Positions 12,829 to 24,468 of a stretch of DNA of 64,000 nt are shown here, piece by piece. Each line of letters starts with the position of its first letter. The first letter of the stretch is position 1. The notes beneath the pieces are model-generated. The model had not been told where the DNA came from and made no database searches. It worked only from the letters and a program-made list of their open reading frames with translations. This DNA comes from Desarmillaria ectypa (lineage: Eukaryota > Basidiomycota > Agaricomycetes > Agaricales > Physalacriaceae): the NCBI GenBank assembly GCA_030407005.1, contig JAUDYN010000001.1:744001-808000 (forward strand), read 5' to 3'. The position numbers and the translations under genes were made by a program.

Positions 12829-13163
12829 GAGCTGATGCTCCCCAAGGATAAACCACAGGACAAAAGCATGGGCTACCGCGATCACAACTGTTAGAGTACA
12901 TTCTTTGAGCCAACAGCATGCCCCGGAACCCGCCCTAATTTATTTATCTTGTCTTGTTGTAATAAACATAGATGCCAAAATTACAAACAAGTTTGCTAAG
13001 ATGTGTTTCGCTTTGCCTACAGTTATCCAGAGGATTGATTTCTAAGTTCATCTTTCTAACTCCGTATACGAAATCTGTAACGATCTTTATTGAAAGAACA
13101 GTGTTCATCTCTAACGAGCGCAAATCTTTGAAAAGTACGGACGTGCATATGTTCGGCGCATAT
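12829..13163. other. Short convergent intergenic gap
   Basis: This gap lies between the 3' ends of the DUF6534 gene and the minus-strand CoA-ligase gene. It holds one open frame without family resemblance. I see nothing else in it. Confidence 0.4.
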
Positions 13164-15899
13164 CTAAGCCGCGACCTTTATTCCATCTCGGAGGACCCGT
13201 CGAAGTAGCTTTCCGCTCGGGCTCTATTAATATTGGTGATCGATAAGTGCTAGCTAAACTCAGAAAATGATGGATTTACTCGCCTTTGGAACAGAATCTA
13301 CAAAGCGAACGCCACCGGCAAGCCATTTCTCTTTCACTTTGTGATCGGCAACGTGCTTTGAGTTTGTCCAGCGTCAGCCTAAGGTAACACGTCGAGAGCT
13401 GATTCGCTTACCTGCTTGATCTGGTCTTTAATGACTTCTGGGTCTCCACCATCAGCCATGATTTGGCGTGCTTGCGCGCTGAGTACTACAAACGCCAGAG
13501 GAAGCTCACCAGAGTACCTATTGAACCAATTGAGTGAAGGAATGTACACAATTAAGGCATCAGCTGGACTTACTCATCCGCGATGGGTACTACACAGACA
13601 TCAGCCACATGAGGATGGCTCATGAGGTGATCTATTATAGGGTTTAATTTAAACAAATACGTATAGGAACGGACATAGTTACCCTCAATTTCGGCGGGGG
13701 CAACTTGAAAGCCGCGTACTTTGATAAGTTCCTGCGAAAGTTAACATTAAAGAACGACATATCATGACTCGGGTGTAAACCTACTTTCAGTCTATCCACT
13801 ACGAACAATTCTCCTGACTCGCTAAATCTGACTTCGTCTCCCGAACGAGCCCACCTTCAACAGACAGAGATTGAGTATCTCGACTTCACAGGGAGACGAA
13901 GTTTGAGTTCTCACCCGTCAATGAAGGTAGTTTTTGTGCTGAAAAACAAGCCATCAGGATATATATATATAAAGAGCGGAAGATACCTTACGCTTCCTCG
14001 TCGCCAACATATCCTAAACCCACAGACGGTCCGGTCATGACTAGCTCTCCTGTTTCTCCCGCGACTGCGAGCGTTCCGTCGGCCTTGACAACTTTGGCGA
14101 CGAAGCCCGGGAGCATAGGGCCGCATCCTCCTGTACTAATTCGCTGGTCGGCCGGCTGCATGGCAGCAATGATTGTTTCTGTCATACCTTGTCAAAGAGT
14201 GGATCAGATGGGAGTCAAGTGATTTGATGAATAGGGTTTACCATAGCCTTGGGATATAGCGGCATTTGGGAATACTTTTGTAGCTTGATGCATAAGGTCG
14301 ACGGAGAGAGAAGCGGCTCCGGTGAAGATCAGCTTGACGTGGTTAAAGTTGCGAGAAGCCACCGAGGGATCCTGCGATAATGAGTGGTTAGTGCGGATCT
14401 ACTGGCTCCAACTCATGCCCACCTTGCAAATTAGGACCACATGAGGTGGAACAAGACTAGGGAAAAACAGTTATGCAAGGAAAAAATAATTAGTTTGTTT
14501 CGTACTAAAGATGGGCAATGCGGTATTTCGTTATGCTTGCGAGAAAACTAGATAGACTGAATCTCGGCACAACATCAATAGTCATCTTATGATGTGCACT
14601 TGTCAGAGATGTGCAAGCTCGAACAGTTCGAGATGAAACATACCCCAAGGAACAGGGCCCAATATATCTGTGGAGTACCGTCAGATTGTACGAATAATCC
14701 ATCAAAGAACGTGCATCCTCACGTTTGCGATCAGGCCGTAAACATGGAAAAAGGGTAATACTTGGGGAACAGTGAGCACTGGTGAAACTTGAAGGTTGAT
14801 GTGCTTACACCCAGTAATCACGTCTCCAGCCAGGAGAGCCCATTTCTCAGGTCCCCGAGGTTTCCCATCTTCTCTCTGATGAGCTGTCATCTGGAGAACA
14901 TTGGCGATAACAGCATAATGAGAAAGCGCCACGGCCTGTGAGGATGATCAAAAATCCAAGCGGTATCAGACAGTGATATACCCGTACGCACCTTGGGTTT
15001 GCCGGTGGTTCCTGAGGAGAAAAAAAGAAGAGCAACCTTTTTCTTGCCCTCACCTGGAACCAGCCGTTTTTCCGGAGTATGAACAGACGATTTCCCTCCA
15101 TATGATACCAGTTCCGACACCATAGTGTATGCCGAACTAGGGTTAACGGTACCAATGTCAAATAATAGAATAGAACTTGCAGGGATACCAAATATATTCG
15201 CAGCAGGGGTGACGACTTTGAGGAAACGCTCCTCGGTAAGTATTCTGGTTGCCTTTGTTAGCGATAACAAATTCTCCAGCTCTTTGACGGTGTAAAGGGG
15301 ATTCGTGGCCCTGAAAAAATGAATTGAGTACAAGTTGTGTAACCTATTGACAGGGTACCTACGCAATCGTCGCTCCTAGTCGGTGGATAGCCCATGTCGC
15401 AACGACATAGTCTGGAACGTACATGAGATGATTCTGTTGACTGGCAGGTCGGAGGATTCCACGTACCAATATGGTTGGGACTGAAGAACAATACTTTTAT
15501 AATAGACATGAGTTTGTTTTATCGTGACATGAAATAATCGTTGACCCACCAACGTCGTCTTCCTCTAAACACAGGGTGTTGAGGTAAATTTACACTATGC
15601 CTTAAATCCTAGGGATACTTACTAAGGTGGCATTCAGTATGCAAGCCTTTCGCCAAGTCGTTGCTGCGGGTGCGCAACTATACCAAAGTGTTAGTCCTTT
15701 TAAGAGCTACACTGGCATTTGAATTACTGGCCTCCTTGAACGTATATTCTCTCCCGGTGGCATCGTCTATGAGCCAGATTGCATCATCCCCCTTCCTCAT
15801 TTCGCTCAACGGATGCTTGTAATCATCGAGGAGGAACTGAGGTATAGTAAGGTCATCGGGGATGAACGGTAACGGAATAGAGGATCTGAATTCCGTCAT
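13164..15899 (-). CDS. 4-coumarate-CoA ligase-like AMP-dependent acyl-CoA synthetase
   Basis: An ANL-superfamily adenylating enzyme that activates a carboxylic acid to acyl-AMP and then acyl-CoA. The ATG at 15899 gives 'MTEFRSSIPLPFIPDDLTIP'; a further-upstream reading would start at GTG, so I reject it. Motifs in order: 'SPNHIDYVVATWAIHRLGAT' (across introns), 'TNPLYTVKELENLL', the P-loop-like 'LLFFSSGTTGKPK' (~15010), 'VLPFFHVYGL', 'PRFSLSSFLASITKYRIAHL', 'ISQGYGMTE' (~14180), 'RSGDEVRF', 'DRLKELIKVRGFQVAPAEIE' and a C-terminal 'PSGKLLRRVLRDG' bearing the catalytic lysine. That last motif appears only if a GC-AG intron (13224-13283) is removed; otherwise the protein stops early. About ten short introns. 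The real acid substrate (aromatic or fatty) is not readable. It is divergent from an acyl-CoA oxidase-like gene. Confidence 0.92.
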
Positions 15900-16848
15900 G
15901 GCTGCAGGGAAGGAGGATGATGAAACCACTGCCCCCGGACGAAAACCTTGTCCATATAACGATCCTCACCGGAACGCGAGCTTGATGAGCCAAAGGTCTA
16001 CGTTGATTTAAGATAACATCTGCTGTGGGCGCTGCACGAAGGCTATTAGTATGATGATGATGATGGGCCAATCATGGCAATGAAAATTTACGCCTTGATC
16101 ATCAACTATGCATCAGAAAGTGCACGGTGAGTGAGGGGGGTTTATGATAAGGTCCGCGACACAATAATGGAAGGAACCTAGAAGATGATCAGTTATTTGA
16201 CGTGCGGTGCTGTAGATGGTGCGGGGTCTAAAGGTCCCATCTGTAGAAGGTCTTCTGATTGAAATGAGATCCACTTGAGACGGGGGGGAGCTTTTTTGGG
16301 GGGGCAACTAGTGTGACTATTGACGCCCACACAAAAAGTATTTCTGCACTAAGAGGTATCGAGTATCCACGATGTTTTGAATCTTTTGAAGGGCCAAAAT
16401 CGATTAAACCGAGAGAACGCAAACAAACTGAAGGAAAAAGTGCGTTGACAGCGACGGAAGAGCGGGCGTGGGAATCATTCGGGCCTATACGGGCTGATGA
16501 TTAACAGCGACGATGAATTAACTAACCTGAACTCAGGCTGCCGATGGTTCCTCAAGGCCATCATAAGGATCCCAATCGTCAGATGGTAAGCTCGTAGTTT
16601 GTGCGAAGAATCCCCTTGATGTTGTTTGAAGGGCGGTACGTTATCCGGGTCCATGTGCTCCAGCCTTCTATCTTCAACAATCACCGAGTCTCAATCATTC
16701 ACTTACTTACCAGCGCAACGTAAAGTTGCTATCGAGCGCCTGAAAAAATGCATCCATTCCGTTCATCCAAAAACGTTTATTTGAATTCGGTGCAAGGCTC
16801 TCGTATAAAAGGCTCGCGGCATAGTATCATGCTGTAAAAATTTCGGCG
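15900..16848. promoter_or_regulatory. Divergent promoter region, CoA-ligase and acyl-CoA oxidase-like genes
   Basis: About 950 bp separate the two start codons. The region contains a GAT/ATG trinucleotide run near 16047-16063, short G and T runs near 16279-16301, and a TATA-like 'gtataaaag' at about 16802, some 45 bp before the oxidase ATG. No gene is supported. Shared control of both acyl-CoA genes is inference from the arrangement. Confidence 0.45.
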
Positions 16849-18855
16849 ATGAACAACAACTCTACACTGGCGAAGCACCCTCTTTTTCGTATTCAAGTCG
16901 AGAAGCTCACTACCGATGAACGAGTCGCTCTCGCATACAAGAGAGCGAAGCTCATGCTCAGTACTCATAGTATGTCAAGTCGGTTCTTCCTTTCTATCAA
17001 GATAACTGACTTCTTCACCAGCCATGACGGCATCCGACGTTCAACATAGCTCTGAACGATTCTGGAGCTTGTTCACAGATCCGGCAACATGCTTGGATAT
17101 CGGAATGTTTACTATTCTTGCCGCTCATGTGGGCTTGACCATTGGTACTCTTTCGCGCCACCTTGATACCCGTCCGGACTTGAGGCCCCTGGTCCATGAA
17201 CTGCTCCGTTTTGAGAAAGTAGGAATCTTCCTCTTGACTGAACGCGGACACGGCCTCGATGCCTTCAATATCGAAACCATGGCTACACGAATGCCTGACG
17301 GGTGCTATATTCTCAACACTCCGCGTGAAGAGGCTACCAAGTAAGCTCGACTTTTCCCTAAAAGTGTCCTTACTGATTACGCTGATAAGGTTTATGCCTG
17401 CCTCTACGCCAGCCTTTGGTATACCAAAGGTTGCGTTAGTCATGGCAAGGCTCATGGATAAGGGCAAAGATCTCGGGTGTAGATACTTTATAGTACCTAT
17501 CTGGTAAGCTTCTGATCACTGTTAATGAATACAACAATCTCACTCATTCATTCGACCAGCGATGAAAAAGAAATGTACACCGGTGTGAAGTCTACACGGC
17601 TTCCTCGTCGTAGTGGAACTGGCCCTCTCGATTTCTCCATCACCTCGTTTGACCACGTCCGCCTTCCTCCGACGGCGCTAGTGGCCGCCGATCTTCGCAA
17701 CATTGTCGCTCCGGAACGGCCACTAGAAGCATGGTGGGACGAGAACTGGAGAATACAATTAGGATCATTGTTGATCATATCTCCCTTGATCTATGCTGTG
17801 AAGATGTCGGCTTATATTGTTGGCTGTTATTCTATGCACCGGTGCATCACAGATCGCAGAAGCACTTCTATGATCCCCATAATCTCGTTTAGGACCCAGC
17901 AATGGCCTATCGCTCATTCAGTCGCAGTCGGATATGTATTGGATCACTGGTATGGGTCGGTCATACAAGAGTCGCGAGACTGTGGATTAGATGGTCGCGT
18001 TCGGCATGCTATGGCGGTCATCACGAAGGCTACGGTTGTCCGTCACTTCCAGCGGTGCATAGCGGAGATTTCTGAACGCTGTGGAGCACAAGGTGTGTGG
18101 TGGTTGGGATGATTGTAGTGGCAACCTTCCGAACATATTGGCAGGAACGTTTGAACAGAATTACATGGCAAGAATGGAGGTAAGACTCGGATTCGCTGGC
18201 TTTGAGTATACCCGTGCTAATATGATGGTGCAATTTAGAACGACGGAAAAGGTCAGACACGCGAATGGTGTCCACGTTCAAGTTACTGATTCGTCGAGCA
18301 GGTGCTGTCGTTGCTGAGGGCGAGATCCTTACATTGTGCATCCGGCTATTTTCGGAGCTTCTTCTGAAGCGCTACACTATCGCCTTACCAGACGCTGATG
18401 AATCATTGCTGGCCCAGCATGCTCACGGTCTGATGGAAGAGAATTTTCAGCTCCTTGATGGGATAGGTAGTCATCGCAGCAAAGAATTCAACTCCCTCAT
18501 TCTTCCCCAATCTCAACCAGTCATCGAGGCGCTGGGCCATGCGTTTGCATATTCTGCAGCGAAGAAGGCCAAACTCCCCCAGCCTATCCTAGATGTGTAT
18601 GAATGTGCTGTGATTCGCCAAGACCCTGCCTGGTATTCCGAAGCTGGGGTCTCGCGAGTGCAACAACGGATGCGCGAAGATCGCGCTCTTTCTTCGATGC
18701 TACCGCATTTGAAGGCGTATATTTCTGGACTGAACATGGCTGAGTTTGCGACTGCGCCCATTGTGTCGAATGAGACTTGGCAGGCGTATGCGTATGAGTT
18801 GCCAGTGTACTCAGGAAATGCAAAAATGACGGATGGGGCGTATGCAATGTTGTAG
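16849..18855 (+). CDS. Acyl-CoA dehydrogenase/oxidase family flavoprotein
   Basis: Seven exons: 16849-16969, 17022-17340, 17390-17503, 17560-18092, 18145-18179, 18239-18251 and 18302-18855, joining in frame to 562 residues. The N-terminal helical part has 'TILAAHVGLTIGTLSRHLDT' and 'FLLTERGHGLDAFNIETMAT'. The flavin/acyl-binding middle carries 'MPASTPAFGIPKVALVMARL', and a C-terminal acyl-CoA oxidase-like region carries 'AEGEILTLCIRLFSELLL'. Members oxidise acyl-CoA to enoyl-CoA, the oxidases in peroxisomes passing electrons to oxygen. The C-terminus 'GAYAML' is not a canonical PTS1, so location is open. Exon 6 is only 13 nt, and without it the frame is lost. The neighbour at 13164 makes acyl-CoA, so the pair could act in sequence. 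A 3'-deleted duplicate lies at 1-1284. Confidence 0.9.
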
Positions 18856-19059
18856 ATACATCAATTCTTTTTCAACTTTCAATCCATATTTTTTGTCAGT
18901 AGGAGCGCCAAATGGGCCGTTATATATCGATTTGTAAATGACACTCGAATTTCGCACTTCAAATGTTTGCACTAGACGTGGGGTAATAAGAATCCTCCAA
19001 TTTCAGCCTCACGGAGATTGCCGAAGTTGATCCTTGCTTTCTCCTTTTCTTCTACCACT

Positions 19060-20132
19060 ATGTTCTACATCATCGGTCTTGGGCTCTGCGATGAAAAAGA
19101 TGTCACTGTTCGTGGACTCGAGGTCGAATATTCCATACATCTGACTGGCCAATTTCTTACCATTTTACAGGCCATCAAGGGCTCTTCACGCGTATACTTA
19201 GAAGCATATACCAGCATCTTGATGGTGCAAAAGGACAGACTGGTATGATAGTCATTCATCACGATGTTTCTTGGGCCGACGTATGCAAGGAAGCATTCTA
19301 CGAAAAATCACTGATCCTCGCCGACCGGGACATGGTGGAAACGGAGAGCGATAAAATATTAGCGAATGCGGACAGGGAGGACGTATCCTTGTTGGTTGTC
19401 GGAGATCCGTTTGGGTAGGCAGCGCGTCATTTTCTGAGGCAGTAGACTCACACCGGATTTCGTAGGGCAACAACGCATACCGACATCATCCTTCGCGCTC
19501 GTGCCCTAGGCATCCCTACCCGTGTCATCCACAATGCATCGATAATGAATGCAGTCGGCGCCTGTGGCCTCCAACTTTACAACTTTGGCCAGACCGTCTC
19601 CCTAGTCTTCTTCACAGAAACATGGAAACCCGACAGCTTCTACGACAGACTCAAGGAGAACGCTGATCTCGGTCTACATACGCTCGTGTTGCTGGATATA
19701 AAGGTCAAGGAGCAGAGTGAGGAGAATCTGGCTCGGTGAGGGACTTTCTTCCTCTCTTTCACACATCTTAATATTTGTTTCAGCGGTCGGAAAATCTACG
19801 AGCCACCTCGATACATGTCGATACGACAAGCTGTCGCTCAACTTATAGAGATCGAGTCTCTAAGGCAGACTGGGACGTTATCTCCTGATACAACCCTTGC
19901 AGTGGCACTTTCTCGCGTTGGCGGTGGAAGCGATAATCAGAGAATCGTCGCTGGTACCCTGACCGATCTGGTGAACCATCCAGAAGATGCTTTTGGAGAT
20001 CCTCTGCATAGTCTTGTCATTGTTGGGAAGCGACTTCACCACCTCGAGGTCGAGTACGCCCAAGACTTTGCTGTTGATCCCGAGAGATGGAGAAGTACCG
20101 CCAAGCAGGTCTATGGATGTGCGTTGGATTAG
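19060..20132 (+). CDS. DPH5: Diphthine synthase (diphthamide biosynthesis methyltransferase)
   Basis: Five exons: 19060-19122, 19171-19242, 19290-19414, 19466-19735 and 19784-20132. They join to 292 residues, close to the usual ~285. The protein transfers methyl groups from S-adenosylmethionine to the modified histidine of elongation factor 2, a step in diphthamide formation in the cytosol. Family signatures: N-terminal '[20 protein letters not shown]', '[13 protein letters not shown]', '[15 protein letters not shown]', '[20 protein letters not shown]', '[17 protein letters not shown]', '[14 protein letters not shown]' and '[16 protein letters not shown]'. All junctions are GT-AG and the frame is intact. 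It follows the oxidase-like gene on the same strand with ~200 bp between and shares no evident pathway with it. A conserved housekeeping gene. Confidence 0.97.
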
Positions 20133-20269
20133 GTTTCCTTGTGCAGCCAAGAGTCACGATGCCTCGCTGTGTACATTTTAGCGTACGCTGCTGAAGCAAC
20201 ACGCTCGCGTGTTTGCCCTTGACATGGAAATATTTACAATTGTATGTCCTTAAACAAAATAGGTTATTT

Positions 20270-21480
20270 TCTTATGTCGTCTCAAACTCTAGTACTAATG
20301 TACCACCCCGAACAACATGGCATGTTTTCCAGCACATACACAATCCTTTCTTGCCTCTATTGCTACCATGTAAGCGTCCTTGGGCTGACAGTGGTGCACT
20401 CCCACTTCTGATCATCCAAAATCGAAGAACTTGAATCCCCCAGCGGTTTGCGCCACGTTCCATGGTTCAAGATCAGCACGCAAGACGCCCAAGGAGTGTA
20501 GTTCTTTCACCGAATGTATCAATATTCGCCTACATCGGGGGAATTCAATGGATGATGTTTGAAGACACATACATGGCCACTTACGATTACTCTTTACACC
20601 GGACCAGTCTAGGCTATATAGTTCCTCTCGGTTATCCCCTACGTCTTAAGGCAGAAAGCAAACCAGCCTCTGATGGGTCTATAAGAGAATAATGTCTGAG
20701 AACTGCATCGTGCACGTGGAAATATCATAAGATCAAGTCAGAGTGCGTCGAGGAGACAAGTCTTGTGACAACTGGTTGGTCGTGGCCTTCAACATCGCTT
20801 TTCCGTAGAGCTCCATCGGCCACCGTACATTTGCTCTTTGAGAGTCACTCTGATAGGTTTCATAGGCGATGGATTGCTACGGGCTCGGTGGTAGAGTTTA
20901 ATTGTGAGACATTGAGCATCAGTGAAGGATCATCGCAGTAAAGATGATGGAGCATTTGCTGTCTTCAAGAAAAACAGATTGAACAGTGAGACGATGTATT
21001 CCATCAGCTAACAATCACGGGCGGATAAGAACCATCCGTCGAGATGTTGTACAGGTCATTCGACAATGGACAAGGAAATACGTACGGAATCTGCGTTATT
21101 GCCTTGGTCTTCGTCACTAGCAGGATCAACAGCAGCTGCTGAAATTCAGAAATGGGCGGGAGGCGCTTCGACATTGCTGGCTTGGAACTTACAACGGAAC
21201 ATAGCAACAAGGATAGCCGGAAACGATTCTGCTCTCATGTTACGTTGGAGTTCGGTGAAAGATACGTCGGGCTCCAGCCGTGGAAGGGGGTCATCCAGGA
21301 GGTCAAAGGGAGGTCAAAGGAACAGGATATATTCTTGGCGGAATTCGTCTGTGAAACGTACTGGAAAACCAATGATGAGATGAAGAAACGTTGATCAGTC
21401 CTCACTTAGTTGTGCTACCACTGCAACGAAATAGAAAGCCGTAGTCAGAATTACTCGTCAACATCTATGTAGGGCGAGCT
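20270..21480 (-). pseudogene. Protein-kinase-like relic, copy B
   Basis: On the minus strand near 20390-20490 the sequence reads as a kinase-like catalytic loop and metal-binding motif: 'RADLEPWNVAQTAGGFKFFD' followed by FG and then a TGA (20412-20414). The usual His of the HxD loop is Arg here. The Asp, the loop Asn and DFG remain. The same block in copy C (25488-25553) keeps 'HSDLEPRN', which shows the direction of decay. Further upstream (about 21400-21470) short stretches still match copy C, but no continuous frame survives. Phosphotransferase/kinase-like proteins with a 'GDLEPRNV' loop are common in agaricomycetes. This one is not functional. Confidence 0.6.
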
Positions 21481-22069
21481 ATAACAGGCGGTTCACGAAA
21501 ATTGAACGTTATATCGACTCGAAAGGCGGTATTTCGAGCAGGACTGGCTTGTATGGCTGTAGCCTTGGCATCGGTCTGCTTTCCAGTCGCATTGAGGGGA
21601 ATGGTTGGCTCAGCTCGTGGACCTTGGATAAAAAGACACGTAAGTTCTCATTCTCGTCGCATATTGGGATGGTCCCGTCGCACAATATTGATGTTGAAGT
21701 CGCCCTGTTGTTGGCAACAGAACCGCGGAGTACTTTGACTGGACCAAGAGCGCTAACAATTTCCCGAGATACAGTCTATTTCTTCCATACTCACTAATTG
21801 TGCTTCATAGAAAAATATCTTCTATTGATTGGTAGGATAGATTGGCTATCGACGTCATCAACCAGAAGCGAGACTGTATCGGGGGAAAGACAAGAATACT
21901 GTGGGTAGTATAGGGCGCATTTTCAGTTGGATTTTACAGAGTCATTTCCAGCACAGCTTGTTCTGGAAATAGAGTAAGGAATTTTCGTAGATTGGCGGGA
22001 TATGTAGATGATGGTCATCGTTTGAGGTTCGGGTTTCTATTTCGGTACATATATTTCCTACGCCTCCCT
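21481..22069. repeat. Duplicated non-coding block (matches 24716-24840 and 26590-26720)
   Basis: Two parts are recognisable in the later block: 21600-21720 resembles 24716-24810 (shared core around 'gtcgcatat'), and 21930-22070 resembles 26590-26720 (shared 'gtagattggcgg' and 'tttctatttcggtacat'). The order is kept, but copy C has more sequence between the two. No coding content is seen. Confidence 0.55.
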
Positions 22070-22470
22070 TGATCCGACGATGATTTTAATCTTGGCGCAT
22101 GAGCGCTGAGCGCTCTCTGGCCCAGTTCTACATCTCCTGGAACGTCCTCAGTGGAGTACAATTATCGAGGGGGTGGCTCATCTGAAGTCATGACCAGAAA
22201 TGGTTCGGTGCAAAGAGAGCGTAGTACACATCAATGGCGCATTCCGATAGCTGTGCGACTTCTTCGCACCAACAAAATTACCGGGTGCAGCGAAAAATCA
22301 GGAAGATTCCTGATGACGGGAGAACCTGTGGCATAAGAACTTCGATGCACCTGTTGGATGAGAGAAGAAGATGGATGGATGTCGAACGCTGCAACTGTAT
22401 AGCATGATGAGTTATAAATCCACTATGAACTTCCTTTTTCTCACAGTTTATTCGGGGAGTAATTTCAATA
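22070..22470 (-). pseudogene. Relic of the MFS transporter 5' end, copy B
   Basis: This stretch aligns with 9975-10290, which is the end of exon 1 of the MFS gene plus its upstream flank. Shared words include 'ctctggcccag', 'gtggagtac' and 'caccaacaaaat'. No later MFS exon follows, so only the 5' end was carried along when the divergent MFS/DUF6534 unit was copied. It cannot encode a transporter. Confidence 0.65.
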
Positions 22471-23007
22471 GCAACTCGATGTCGATGCACCAGTCACAGC
22501 AGAGATCAGTGCATCCTAGCTGAAACCTTAAAAAGGTTTGATTTAGCGAAGCCTTTCTCGGTCTTGAAAAGGCCATCAGTAAAACGGTAGGAAAAACTTT
22601 TCCCCTCACGGAACGATGGAATTGATGTACCTTTTCGTTTTATAGCGCTCAAAACAAGGACGTAAAAACAGAAGCTGAAATCAAAACTTTTTAAGGTCCC
22701 ATTTTAGGCTATCAATAGCGCACCAGCCTCTGCAGTAAGTATCTCTTCCGCTATAACTTGGTTCAGAGATTTCTTCTGAATCGGTGGAACGGAATCGTGA
22801 TAATTAATTTGATGGGTTAATGCGCTGACCACTGATGAACATGATTGAGATTGGAGCAGTTGGACTGCCTTTCAGCTCCGTTTCTGTGATGCGATGCTGA
22901 CCGGCCTTAGGTGTTCGACCGCTCTCTTTCAAGTCTCTCACATAGCTGTTTAAATATATATACAAGTTCTTTCCCTTCAGGATCGGTAGAACAACCCCAG
23001 ATACAAC

Positions 23008-24468
23008 ATGCAGCCAGTCCCCTCAGGTTATCCCATAGAAAGATTGTAAGTTATCATCGCGGAATCGAGCAGTGGTATGTACTGAATCATTTCGTTTAAG
23101 GTCTGGGCCTTTGGTTTGTCAAACTGTACATTTAGTCTATTCAGTCCCTAACACGGTAATTTAGATCGTTGCCTATCTCTTGCACTGGGGACTCTTCGGG
23201 ACCCTCTCTGTGCAGCTGTGTACGTCGCTCCGAGTCATTCTCCTGTAGCTTGTTTCTAATGCATTCTCGTTAGATCTGTACTATCTAGCATTTCCGAAAG
23301 ACAGACGATTCACAAAATATCTCGTCTATGGCATCTACGTCGTCGAATTTGTGCAGACGATGCTCGTCACCCATGACGCTTTTGCAACGTTCGGGTACGG
23401 CTTCGGTGACATCGAAGCCCTGACTGGAATGTATTTTAATTGGCTAGCTGTCCCCATCATGAGCGCTGCCGGTGCGTGCAACATCTTCTGGTCGTTTTCT
23501 GTTATTTATCAGAGTACAGTTGCTTGTGTCGGACAAGTCTTCTATGCGTACCGAATCTTCATATTGTCAAAGTCACGAATCGTCCCGATATTCGTCACCT
23601 GTGTTCGTTGCCATGCTCTTTCTCCGTAGCAGTCTAGTTCATATATATTTACAGGTTTCCTTGACCAGCTCTGTAGCAGCTATAATCACAGGCGTGTACT
23701 GTTTCCAAGCAGGCAACGTCACTAAACTCAATAACCGGAGGATGTCCATCGCGGTCGGGGTAAGTAATTGATTAGGCGTCTTGTGTTCACCGTGCTGATC
23801 CATGTGCAGATTTGGTGTGGAGCCTCCGCCTTATGTGATATCATCATCGCTATCTGTATGGCTTTCTACGTGAGCTCTTTCTCTCTTTCAGTTGCCTTTA
23901 CTGACGATTACTATCTCGTAGCTTATGCGCAGCACTACTAGTTTCCGTCAGACCCGAATTCTGGTCACAAAACTAATTCGTCTCACTATTGAAACGGGAT
24001 CTGTGACAGGTATTTACTCCCTACCATCTGCCATCGTTACAAGATTAACACCACATACGTTCAGCTGCTGTCGCTCTGCTCAACCTTATCCTCTTTTTTG
24101 CATTTTCCCATCAGACTTTTTACGGGACAACGTCCCTCAACATTCCCAAGCTGTATTCTAATACTGTTTACATGGTACTGAATTCGCGCATCCGAATTAT
24201 CGGTGGACGAGATACCTATACATGTTCTACCGATATGAGCATCACGACCACTATGATTGAGGGTGTCACCTCCCAATCAACAGAAGGCACACGGCCTACG
24301 GCCGGGATGCAGGGATGTGCGTCAGTAGTCGCGATATCTAAGGAGGTCCTCAACGATAATTATAAGATGAGTCGAATGAATGTCAGTCATCGTGATTCAC
24401 GCGCTTTATTAGAGCTGATTTCCCCTAAGGACAAACCACAGGACGGCTGTATGAGTCTCCTCGTGTAA
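23008..24468 (+). CDS. DUF6534 multi-pass membrane protein, copy B
   Basis: A paralogue of the 11428 gene with the same exon plan and start ('MQPVPSGYPIERL'). Inferred introns include 23046-23100, 23126-23164 and 23220-23273, then the positions equivalent to copy A. Core pieces: 'LYYLAFPKDRRFTKYLVYGI', 'THDAFATFGYGFGDIEAL', 'VACVGQVFYAYRIFILSKS', 'GNVTKLNNRRMSIAVG', 'TRILVTKLIRLTIETG' and 'SNTVYMVLNSRIRIIGGRDT'. The C-terminal tail is longer than in copy A because the stop has moved: the frame runs on through 'LLELISPKDKPQDGCMSLLV' to TAA. All junctions I checked are GT-AG and no internal stop is needed, so I call it intact. Its promoter block, with an AT-rich TATA-like motif near 22951-22962, is shared with copies A and C. 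Confidence 0.88.

Noticed and set aside
15900..15929. Upstream start for the CoA ligase at 15929
   Set aside because: It would be a GTG codon; the ATG at 15899 gives a normal N-terminus.
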